NCBI GenBank assembly: GCA_964639525.1 | Contig: CAZXDS010000011.1 | Location: forward strand, 1 to 34,631 | DNA length: 34,631 nt | From: CAZXDS01 sp964639525 | GTDB taxonomy: Bacteria; Bacteroidota; Ignavibacteria; Ignavibacteriales; Melioribacteraceae | Direction: 5' to 3' | Shown: piece by piece, positions 24,792 through 31,571 of the stretch | Layout: the number at the start of each line of letters is the position of its first letter | Position numbering within the stretch: the stretch's first letter is position 1 | The notes under the pieces: generated by a model | The model's input: the letters and a program-made list of their open reading frames with translations, nothing else | What the model was told of the DNA's origin: nothing | Databases searched by the model: none | Translations under genes and position numbers: made by a program

Positions 24792-25256
24792 ATGGATGTT
24801 TTAAGCAATTTAAAATACGCAAAAGGTTCACGAAAAAATAGAAAAAGAGTTGGACGTGGTGAAGGTTCTGGTAGAGGAGGTACTTCTACAAGAGGAATGA
24901 ACGGCCAAAAATCAAGATCCGGTTTTAAGTACAGAGCTTGGTTTGAAGGTGGTCAGATGCCTTTACAGAGAAGGGTTCCTAAAAGAGGTTTTACAAACAT
25001 ATTTAAAATTGATTATCAAATAGTCAATGTTTCGAGATTACAGTATCTCGTTGAGTCCGGTAAAGCAACTGATGGAATAATTAATGCCGCAGTTTTATAT
25101 AAGACTCAATCTATTTCAAAAGCAGCACAACCTTATAAAATTTTAGGTAATGGCGATTTAGGTAGCAAATTAGAAATAGAAGCACATAGTTTCAGTGCTT
25201 CGGCAAAAGAAAAAATTGAAAAAGCTGGCGGAACCATTAAAGAGATAAAAAAATAA
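24792..25256 (+). CDS. rplO: 50S ribosomal protein L15
   Basis: 154 residues from ATG at 24792. A TTG at 24765 in the same frame lies inside rpmD and would add nine atypical residues, so it is rejected. The glycine-rich segment RVGRGEGSGRGGTSTRGMNG and the following GGQMPLQRRVPKRGF are typical. L15 is a late 50S assembly protein. Its TAA is directly followed by the secY ATG with no gap. Confidence 0.97.
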   Translation: MDVLSNLKYAKGSRKNRKRVGRGEGSGRGGTSTRGMNGQKSRSGFKYRAWFEGGQMPLQRRVPKRGFTNIFKIDYQIVNVSRLQYLVESGKATDGIINAAVLYKTQSISKAAQPYKILGNGDLGSKLEIEAHSFSASAKEKIEKAGGTIKEIKK

Positions 25257-26594
25257 ATGAGCAAAGTACAAGATACCTTCAGAAATATTTTTAAAATTCA
25301 CGAATTACGCCAAAGAATTCTGTACACTTTAGGAATTCTTGTTGTTATTAGAATTGGTGCTCACGTTACTTTACCTGGTGTTGACACTAGTGTTCTATCG
25401 CAAGCTATGGCAAATAGTTCTTCCGATAATCTTTTCGGACTCTACGATTTATTTGTGGGTGGCGCTTTTAAAAATGCAGCCGTTTTTGCACTTGGAATTA
25501 TGCCTTACATTAGTGCTTCAATTATTCTTCAATTGGGTGGTGCAGTTGTTCCTTATCTCCAAAAACTTCAGCGTGAAGGAGAAGAAGGACGAAAAAAAAT
25601 TACTCAGTGGACCAGATACGGTACACTTATTATTTCCGGGTTCCAAGCGTGGGGAATAGCAGCCTTGAGATTGCCGGGTATCAACTTTAATGGTATTCCA
25701 ATTATTCCCGCTGAAATTGCTGGTTTTGAGTTTACCTTATCAGCAGTTATATTAATGACTGCCGGTACAATGTTTATGATGTGGCTCGGTGAGCAGATTA
25801 CTGATAAAGGAATTGGTAATGGTATTTCTTTAATTATATTTATCGGAATTATTAATCGTCTGCCTTTCTCTTTACTTGATGAATATAGATTGATTGCAGC
25901 AGGAACCAGAAATATAGTTATTGAAATTGTAATTTTGGCTTTTATGGTTCTTATCATTGCCGGTATTGTACTCGTTACTGAAGGTACTCGTCGAATTCCT
26001 GTTCAATATGCAAAACGTGTTGTTGGCAGAAAAGTTTACGGCGGAGTTACGCAGTATATACCTTTGAAGGTTAATACCGCCGGTGTTATGCCTATTATTT
26101 TTGCCCAAGCAATAATGTTTATTCCTAGTACAGTATTATCATTCTTCCCGAATAACGAATTTTTGCAATCATTGGGGGGGTATTTTGTTTATACTTCATT
26201 TACATATTCATTCATTTATGGATTGATGATTGTGTTCTTTACATATTTTTATACGGCAATTGCATTTAATCCACAAGATGTTGCAGAAAATATGAAAAAG
26301 CAGGGTGGTTTTATTCCCGGTATTCGTCCTGGGAAACAAACTTCTGAGTTTATTGATAATATTTTAACTAAAATCACATTACCGGGATCAGTATTTCTCG
26401 CTATTGTGGCAATACTTCCGGCATTTGTTTCTCGCTTTGGTGTTTCGGGTAGTTTCGCTTCTTTTTTTGGCGGAACCAGTCTTTTAATTATTGTTGGTGT
26501 TGCCCTTGATACATTGCAGCAAATTGAATCGCATTTGCTTATGAGACATTATGACGGGTTTATGAAAACAGGCAAAATGCGTGGTAGGAAATAA
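25257..26594 (+). CDS. secY: Preprotein translocase subunit SecY
   Basis: 445 residues with about ten hydrophobic membrane spans. Family sequences include ALGIMPYISASIILQL (plug-side helix region), QYAKRVVGRKVYGG and FNPQDVAENMKKQGGFIPGIRPG, the cytoplasmic loop that meets SecA and the ribosome. It forms the inner-membrane channel with SecE, also in this window. The ATG abuts the rplO stop, so translation is probably coupled. A run of seven G (26174-26180) lies inside the gene. map follows; adk, often found here, is absent. Confidence 0.98.
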   Translation: MSKVQDTFRNIFKIHELRQRILYTLGILVVIRIGAHVTLPGVDTSVLSQAMANSSSDNLFGLYDLFVGGAFKNAAVFALGIMPYISASIILQLGGAVVPYLQKLQREGEEGRKKITQWTRYGTLIISGFQAWGIAALRLPGINFNGIPIIPAEIAGFEFTLSAVILMTAGTMFMMWLGEQITDKGIGNGISLIIFIGIINRLPFSLLDEYRLIAAGTRNIVIEIVILAFMVLIIAGIVLVTEGTRRIPVQYAKRVVGRKVYGGVTQYIPLKVNTAGVMPIIFAQAIMFIPSTVLSFFPNNEFLQSLGGYFVYTSFTYSFIYGLMIVFFTYFYTAIAFNPQDVAENMKKQGGFIPGIRPGKQTSEFIDNILTKITLPGSVFLAIVAILPAFVSRFGVSGSFASFFGGTSLLIIVGVALDTLQQIESHLLMRHYDGFMKTGKMRGRK

Positions 26595-26609
26595 GGGCTC
26601 TAGAGTAAT

Positions 26610-27371
26610 TTGATTTTAATTAAGACTAAAAAGGAAATTGATTACATAAGAGAAAGTTGTAAAATACTTGCTGAAACACTGCAACTTGTTAAAAGTCATG
26701 CAAAGATAGGCATTACAACTTATGAATTAGATAAAATTGCTGAGGATTATTTAAGAAGCAACGGCTCTGTACCAGCCTTTAAAGGTTATTCACAAGGCGG
26801 AGCAGAAGGATTTCCGGGAACAATTTGTGCTTCAATTAATGAAGAAGTTGTACACGGAATTCCAAGTGATAGAAAATTAGAAGACGGAGATATTTTATCG
26901 GTTGATTGTGGTGGAATTTTGAACAATTATTACAGTGATTCTGCTATTACAATTGCAATCGGGAATATTTCCGAAGAGAAAAAAAAGTTGATGGATGTAA
27001 CAGAAAAATCTCTTTACCTTGGAATAGAAAATGCTATTGCGGGTAACAAAATTGGAGATATTTCTTTTGCAGTGCAGAATGAAGTTGAAAGTAATGGATT
27101 TTCAGTTGTCAGAGATTTGTGTGGACATGGTGTAGGAAAACATTTGCACGAAGAACCTCAGATTACTAATTACGGGCGTAAAAATAGAGGACCGGTTATA
27201 AAAAATGGTATGACTTTGGCAATTGAACCAATGGTAAATGTTGGAACATATAAAATAGATGTTGCAGAAGATGATTGGACAGTTTTAACTGCCGACAGAT
27301 TACCTTCGGCACATTTTGAACACACCATCGCAATAATAGATGGAAAGCCGGAAATATTAACTATAGTATAA
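26610..27371 (+). CDS. map: Type I methionine aminopeptidase
   Basis: 253 residues from TTG at 26610, giving the normal N-terminus ILIKTKKEIDYIRE. It removes the initiator Met from new proteins. Metal ligands are all present: D99, D110, H173, E206 and E237; substrate-contact His are H82 and H180. The Shine-Dalgarno is poor (AAGGG about 13 nt upstream). It lies between secY and infA, the common order when adk is elsewhere. Confidence 0.97.
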   Translation: MILIKTKKEIDYIRESCKILAETLQLVKSHAKIGITTYELDKIAEDYLRSNGSVPAFKGYSQGGAEGFPGTICASINEEVVHGIPSDRKLEDGDILSVDCGGILNNYYSDSAITIAIGNISEEKKKLMDVTEKSLYLGIENAIAGNKIGDISFAVQNEVESNGFSVVRDLCGHGVGKHLHEEPQITNYGRKNRGPVIKNGMTLAIEPMVNVGTYKIDVAEDDWTVLTADRLPSAHFEHTIAIIDGKPEILTIV

Positions 27372-27375
27372 AATT

Positions 27376-27594
27376 ATGGCAAAACAAGGTGCAATAAAAG
27401 TTGATGGAATAGTTACAGATACGTTACCAAACGCTAATTTTAAAGTTAAGTTGGATAACGGACATCAAATACTTGCGCATATTTCAGGTAAAATGAGAAT
27501 GCATTTTATTAAAATTTTAGTTGGAGATAAAGTTGCAGTTGAACTCTCTCCGTATGATTTGAATAAAGGTAGAATTACATACCGATACAAATAG
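27376..27594 (+). CDS. infA: Translation initiation factor IF-1
   Basis: 72 residues, an OB-fold protein of standard length: GTVTDTLPNANFKV-like sequence (GIVTDTLPNANFKVKL), then HISGKMRMHFIKIL and GRITYRYK at the end. IF-1 binds the 30S A site during initiation. The ATG at 27376 lies 4 nt after the map stop, and no Shine-Dalgarno is visible, so it may depend on coupling to map translation. Confidence 0.97.
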   Translation: MAKQGAIKVDGIVTDTLPNANFKVKLDNGHQILAHISGKMRMHFIKILVGDKVAVELSPYDLNKGRITYRYK

Positions 27595-27608
27595 TAGATG
27601 AGGATGAA

Positions 27609-27722
27609 ATGAAAGTTCGTGCTTCTGTAAAAAAGATGTGTGTACATTGTAAAATAATTAAACGCAAGGGTGTTGTTCGTGTTATTTGTAAAAATCCAAA
27701 GCACAAACAACGTCAAGGATAA
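27609..27722 (+). CDS. rpmJ: 50S ribosomal protein L36, zinc-binding type
   Basis: 37 residues, too short for many ORF callers. It begins MKVRASVKKMC and ends NPKHKQRQG. C11, C14, C27 and H32 form the zinc site of the C-plus L36. The ATG at 27609 follows GAGGA. It lies in its usual place between infA and rpsM. Confidence 0.97.
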   Translation: MKVRASVKKMCVHCKIIKRKGVVRVICKNPKHKQRQG

Positions 27723-27731
27723 TTAAAACTT

Positions 27732-27737
27732 AGGAGG
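27732..27737 (+). promoter_or_regulatory. Shine-Dalgarno fixing the rpsM TTG start
   Basis: AGGAGG lies 8 nt before the TTG at 27746. A GTG at 27741 is out of frame. Confidence 0.85.
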
Positions 27738-27745
27738 TTAGTGAA

Positions 27746-28123
27746 TTGGCTCGTATTGCAGGTATTGACTTACCAAAACAAAAAAAAGCTTATATAGGAT
27801 TAACTTATATTTATGGAGTTGGGCAGCATACTTCTATTAAAATTCTTGAAAAAGCCGGTGTTGATATTAATAAAAAAATATCTGATTTAACTGAGGAAGA
27901 AATTGCTCTGGTTCGTTCGATAATGGTTTCTAATTATAAAGTAGAAGGTTCATTACGTAGCGAAGTTCAGCAAAATATTAAGAGGTTAATGGATATTGGT
28001 TCTTATCGTGGTTTGCGTCACAGAAGAGGTTTGCCGGTTAGAGGTCAAAGAACTAAAACCAATTCAAGAACCCGTAAAGGTAAACGTAAAACAGTTGCCA
28101 ACAAGAAAAAAGCTATTAAATAA
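27746..28123 (+). CDS. rpsM: 30S ribosomal protein S13
   Basis: 125 residues, TTG start. It begins ARIAGIDLPKQKKAYIGLTYI and contains GSYRGLRHRRGLPVRGQRTK, followed by the basic tail that touches P-site tRNA. S13 forms bridge B1 at the top of the 30S head. It is the first gene of the alpha group. The gap to rpsK is 24 nt. Confidence 0.98.
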   Translation: MARIAGIDLPKQKKAYIGLTYIYGVGQHTSIKILEKAGVDINKKISDLTEEEIALVRSIMVSNYKVEGSLRSEVQQNIKRLMDIGSYRGLRHRRGLPVRGQRTKTNSRTRKGKRKTVANKKKAIK

Positions 28124-28135
28124 TAGATAATTATT

Positions 28136-28140
28136 AGGAG
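28136..28140 (+). promoter_or_regulatory. Shine-Dalgarno fixing the rpsK TTG start
   Basis: AGGAG lies 7 nt before the TTG at 28148. Confidence 0.8.
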
Positions 28141-28147
28141 TTAAGTT

Positions 28148-28534
28148 TTGGCTAAAGCAATTAGAAAGACAAAGAAAAGAGTTCATGTAGATGCAGTTGG
28201 TGTTGCTCATATAAAAGCTTCCTTTAACAATGTGTTAGTTACTATTACTGATGTTTATGGTAATACCATTTCATGGTCGTCAGCAGGAAAAAATGGGTTT
28301 AAAGGTTCACGTAAAAACACACCTTTTGCTTCTCAAGTTACGGCTGAATCTGCTGCAAAAGAAGCATACGATTTAGGTTTAAGAAGAGTTGAAGTTTTTA
28401 TTAAAGGACCCGGGTCAGGTAGAGAAGCTGCAATCAGAGCACTTAATACTGCAGGTTTGCAAATAAGTGCTATTAAAGATATTACTCCACTACCTCATAA
28501 TGGATGTAGACCCCCAAAACGTAGAAGAGTTTAA
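28148..28534 (+). CDS. rpsK: 30S ribosomal protein S11
   Basis: 128 residues, TTG start. It contains HIKASFNNVLVTITDVYGN, GPGSGREAAIRAL and the C-terminal NGCRPPKRRRV, all diagnostic. S11 lies on the 30S platform near the mRNA exit and the E site. The gaps are 24 nt from rpsM and 14 nt to rpsD. Confidence 0.98.
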   Translation: MAKAIRKTKKRVHVDAVGVAHIKASFNNVLVTITDVYGNTISWSSAGKNGFKGSRKNTPFASQVTAESAAKEAYDLGLRRVEVFIKGPGSGREAAIRALNTAGLQISAIKDITPLPHNGCRPPKRRRV

Positions 28535-28548
28535 ATTAGGAGAAATTA

Positions 28549-29175
28549 ATGGCTAGATATACTGGTGCAAGCTGTAAACTTTGTAGAAGAGAAAAGCAAA
28601 AGTTGTTTTTGAAAGGCACTAAATGTCATTCAGAAAAATGTCCGTTAGAAAAGAAAAATTATGCACCCGGACAGCATGGTCTTGGCAGAAGAGCAAAAGT
28701 TTCTGAATATGGAGTTCAGTTAAGAGAAAAACAAAAAGTTAAAAGAATGTATGGATTGCTTGAAACTCAATTCCATAATTACTTTGTAAAGGCAAGTAGG
28801 CAAAAAGGTGTAACGGGCGAAAACTTAATCACGTTATTAGAAAGAAGACTTGATAATGTTATCTACCGTCTCGGTTTTGCTCCTTCTAGAAAGTCTGCTC
28901 GTCAAATTGTTAAGCACAGACATTTATTAGTTAACGGCAAATTGGTTGATATTCCTTCATATCTTGTTAAACCCGGCGATGTTGTTACTGTTAGGGAAAA
29001 GAGTAAGAAGATGGATTTAATACATGATGCACTTAGACATACGCAAGATGGAATGTATAATTGGGTGTCAGTTGATAAAGCTACATTATCCGGAACTTTC
29101 GATCAGTATCCTGAAAGAGCAGATATTCCGTTGAATGTAAACGAACAGCTTATTGTAGAGTTATACTCTAAATAA
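28549..29175 (+). CDS. rpsD: 30S ribosomal protein S4, zinc-binding type
   Basis: 208 residues. The N-terminus has C9, C12, C26 and C31, a zinc-binding knot as in the C-plus form of S4. An S4 RNA-binding domain follows (RRLDNVIYRLGFAPSRKSAR, about residues 98-117). S4 nucleates 16S assembly and, in E. coli, represses the alpha operon. The ATG at 28549 follows TTAGGAG. rpoA starts 29 nt later. Confidence 0.98.
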   Translation: MARYTGASCKLCRREKQKLFLKGTKCHSEKCPLEKKNYAPGQHGLGRRAKVSEYGVQLREKQKVKRMYGLLETQFHNYFVKASRQKGVTGENLITLLERRLDNVIYRLGFAPSRKSARQIVKHRHLLVNGKLVDIPSYLVKPGDVVTVREKSKKMDLIHDALRHTQDGMYNWVSVDKATLSGTFDQYPERADIPLNVNEQLIVELYSK

Positions 29176-29204
29176 AATTAAATGAAAAATTGTGAGGAAA
29201 ATAA

Positions 29205-30200
29205 ATGAGCTATTCATTTTTAAAAATACCGGATGGAGTTGTTTTAGATGAAGCATCTTCAAGTGCTACTTATGGTAAATTTTCAATAAAACCATTAGAA
29301 AGAGGTTATGGTATTACTTTGGGTAATTCGCTTAGACGCGTTTTGCTTTCATCTTTAACCGGTGCAGCAATAACTGCTATTAAAGTTGATGGAGTTTTAC
29401 ACGAATTCACTTCAGTTCCGGGTGTTGTTGAGGACGTTACAGATTTAATATTGAATCTTAAAAAAGTTAAAATGTTGATTGAAAATAATTCATCAAACAA
29501 AGTAGAAATTAATCTTGAGGGACCAGGTTCTTTTACTGCTGCAGACATTCAGCAGCATTCACCTGATATTAAAATATTAAATCCTGATTTGCACATTGCT
29601 ACTTTAACTGAAAAAGCTAAATTTAATATTGAATTATATTATGGTTTGGGAAAAGGTTACGTCCCTTCGACCAGCCAAAATATTAACGGGCAAACTATCG
29701 GCTTGATTCCTATAGATTCTATATTTACACCAATACTCAAAGTCCATTATGATATTCAAAATGTGCGAATTGGCGAAAGTAATGAATATGAAGAACTCAC
29801 GTTAGAAGTAACTACTGATGGTTCCATTACACCGGAAGATTCTCTATCGAGTTCCGCTAAAATATTAAAAGATCACGTTTCTTTATTTATCAACTTTGAT
29901 AGTGAACCTGAGGAAGAAAAAGTTGAAAATAAAGTTGATGCGGAATTTGAAAGATTGCGTAAGATTCTAACAACCGGAGTGGATGATTTAGAATTAAGTG
30001 TTCGTTCACATAATTGTTTAAAATCTGCTGATATTAAAACTCTCGGTGATCTGGTTAGAAAAGATGAGAGTGAATTACTTAAATTTAGAAATTTTGGAAG
30101 AAAATCATTATCGGAATTAATGGAAATAGTTGAAACTTATGGACTTGATTTTGGTATGGATGTTGATAAATACGTTAAAGATAAATCTGATTCTAATTAA
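29205..30200 (+). CDS. rpoA: DNA-directed RNA polymerase subunit alpha
   Basis: 331 residues. The N-terminal assembly domain (about 1-235) has ERGYGITLGNSLRRVLLSSL. An acidic linker (about 240-250) leads to the C-terminal domain, which has VRSHNCLK with R267 at the position of E. coli R265, the UP-element contact. The C-terminal helix NFGRKSLSELMEI is intact. It sits between rpsD and rplQ in the usual alpha-operon order. The start is ATG at 29205. Confidence 0.99.
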   Translation: MSYSFLKIPDGVVLDEASSSATYGKFSIKPLERGYGITLGNSLRRVLLSSLTGAAITAIKVDGVLHEFTSVPGVVEDVTDLILNLKKVKMLIENNSSNKVEINLEGPGSFTAADIQQHSPDIKILNPDLHIATLTEKAKFNIELYYGLGKGYVPSTSQNINGQTIGLIPIDSIFTPILKVHYDIQNVRIGESNEYEELTLEVTTDGSITPEDSLSSSAKILKDHVSLFINFDSEPEEEKVENKVDAEFERLRKILTTGVDDLELSVRSHNCLKSADIKTLGDLVRKDESELLKFRNFGRKSLSELMEIVETYGLDFGMDVDKYVKDKSDSN

Positions 30201-30221
30201 TTGTTGAGAAGGTTGTAAGTT

Positions 30222-30842
30222 ATGAGACATAGAGTTAAAGGAAAAAAATTAAATAGAACCGCAAGCCATAGATTAGCTACAATGCGTTCATTGGCTACGG
30301 CACTATTTCTTCATAAAAAAATTAAAACTACAGTTGCTAAGGCTAAATATGCAAGACTTTTCGTTGAACCCTTAATTACAAAAGCAAAAAACGGTTCACT
30401 TCATGCTCACAGATTAGTTGCACGGCATTTAAATAATCGAGAAGCAATGCAAGAACTTTTCGGTACAATTGCTGAAAAAGTTGCTGATAGACCGGGCGGA
30501 TATACGCGCGTTGTTAAATTAGGTCGAAGACAGGGTGACGGTGCTGAAATGGCAATACTTGAATTAGTTGATTTTGGTGAAACCGGCGAAAGTAAACCTA
30601 AGAAAAAGGCGAAGAAAAAAGTTGAGAAAGTAGTTGAAGAAACACCTGCGGTTAAAGATGAAAATGTTGAAGATGCTGAAATTATAGAAGAAACCGTAAC
30701 TGAAGAAAGTGATAAAGCTGAAAAAACACCTGCTGCCGAAGAAGAAAAAGTTGAAAATAAAACTGAAGAGGTTGCAACGGAAACTAATGAAGAAAAAACT
30801 TCTGAATCTTCAAAAAAAGAAGATAAAGTAGAAGACAAATAA
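30222..30842 (+). CDS. rplQ: 50S ribosomal protein L17 with long charged C-terminal tail
   Basis: 206 residues. The first 119 or so are normal L17 (MRHRVKGKKLNRTASHRLAT, then GGYTRVVKLGRRQGDGAEMA). The last 87 are low complexity, rich in Glu, Lys, Thr and Val, starting with the basic KPKKKAKKKVEK and becoming acidic. E. coli L17 has 127 residues; some relatives in Bacteroidota have shorter tails. The tail is probably disordered and its role is unknown. L17 lies near the tunnel exit. It is the last gene before the terminator at 30863-30900. Confidence 0.96.
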   Translation: MRHRVKGKKLNRTASHRLATMRSLATALFLHKKIKTTVAKAKYARLFVEPLITKAKNGSLHAHRLVARHLNNREAMQELFGTIAEKVADRPGGYTRVVKLGRRQGDGAEMAILELVDFGETGESKPKKKAKKKVEKVVEETPAVKDENVEDAEIIEETVTEESDKAEKTPAAEEEKVENKTEEVATETNEEKTSESSKKEDKVEDK

Positions 30843-30862
30843 TAAAATTATTTAATTACTGT

Positions 30863-30900
30863 AAAAGAGTAATCGGAATAGCCGATTGCTCTTTTTTTTT
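30863..30900 (+). terminator. Strong intrinsic terminator after rplQ
   Basis: AAGAGTAATCGG and CCGATTGCTCTT form a 12-bp stem with one G-U pair and a 5-nt loop (aatag), followed by a long T-run ending at 30900. It closes the S10-spc-alpha series. The engB ATG starts only 3 nt after the T-run. Confidence 0.92.
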
Positions 30901-30902
30901 AT

Positions 30903-31487
30903 ATGAAACAAATAGAATTTATTAAATCGGTTTATAAAATTAAAGATTTGCCAAAAAATGATTTGCAGCATGTAATTCTTTGCGGCAGATCCAATGTTGG
31001 GAAATCAACATTTATTAATAAATTATTTGGCAAAAAGAAAATTGCACTAACGAGTTCTGCCCCCGGTAAAACACGGTCGCTTAATTTTTATCTTGCCGAA
31101 AATAAATTCTATATAGTTGATCTTCCCGGATTTGGTTATGCCAAAATCGCTAAAAAAGAACGTGAAACGTGGGAAAGGCTCATCCAAGATTATCTTAAAA
31201 TAGATAAAAACATTTCCCTTGCATTTCATTTAATTGATTCAAGGCACAAACCTACAACGCTTGATAGATTATTAAACGGCTATCTAAGAGAGCTGAACAT
31301 TCCATACATTGTACTTATGAATAAAATCGATAAATTAAACCAGTCAGAATTTGCAAAATCGAAGAAAAATATTATGAATGTTTTTGATGAGCTTTTATTG
31401 GGTGAAAATTTTCTCCCATATTCTTCGGTAACCGGTAAAGGGAAAAAAGAAGTAGAAAATATACTTAATAAACTTTTCCTTGTGTGA
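30903..31487 (+). CDS. engB: Ribosome biogenesis GTPase EngB/YsxC
   Basis: 194 residues, typical size for EngB (YihA/YsxC), a GTPase for late 50S assembly. Motifs are GRSNVGKST (28-36), PGKTRSLNFY (switch I region, 54-63), DLPGFGYAK (73-81) and NKID (140-143). The ATG at 30903 gives the usual short N-terminus. There is no Shine-Dalgarno and no space for a promoter after the terminator T-run, so expression probably needs readthrough. A later start would remove the N-terminal strand before the P-loop. Confidence 0.95.
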   Translation: MKQIEFIKSVYKIKDLPKNDLQHVILCGRSNVGKSTFINKLFGKKKIALTSSAPGKTRSLNFYLAENKFYIVDLPGFGYAKIAKKERETWERLIQDYLKIDKNISLAFHLIDSRHKPTTLDRLLNGYLRELNIPYIVLMNKIDKLNQSEFAKSKKNIMNVFDELLLGENFLPYSSVTGKGKKEVENILNKLFLV

Positions 31488-31530
31488 ATAAAGAAAAGAT
31501 TTCTTATAATTAAAAGTTAAATTTTAATTT

Positions 31531-31559
31531 TTGAAATTAATTTGTTGAAGTTACATAAT
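31531..31559 (+). promoter_or_regulatory. Candidate promoter for the GAF/GGDEF-like gene
   Basis: TTGAAA (31531-31536), a 17-bp spacer and CATAAT (31554-31559) each match five of six consensus bases. Predicted initiation near 31566 leaves only about 6 nt before the ATG at 31572, which would make an almost leaderless mRNA. Confidence 0.5.
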
Positions 31560-31571
31560 AGATGATATTTT

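Noticed and set aside
30407..30838. 143-codon minus-strand open frame, very Ser-rich
   Set aside because: It is antisense to the low-complexity tail of L17; repeated GAA/AAA-type codons read as Ser/Phe/Leu on the other strand. No ribosome-binding site or family is recognised.
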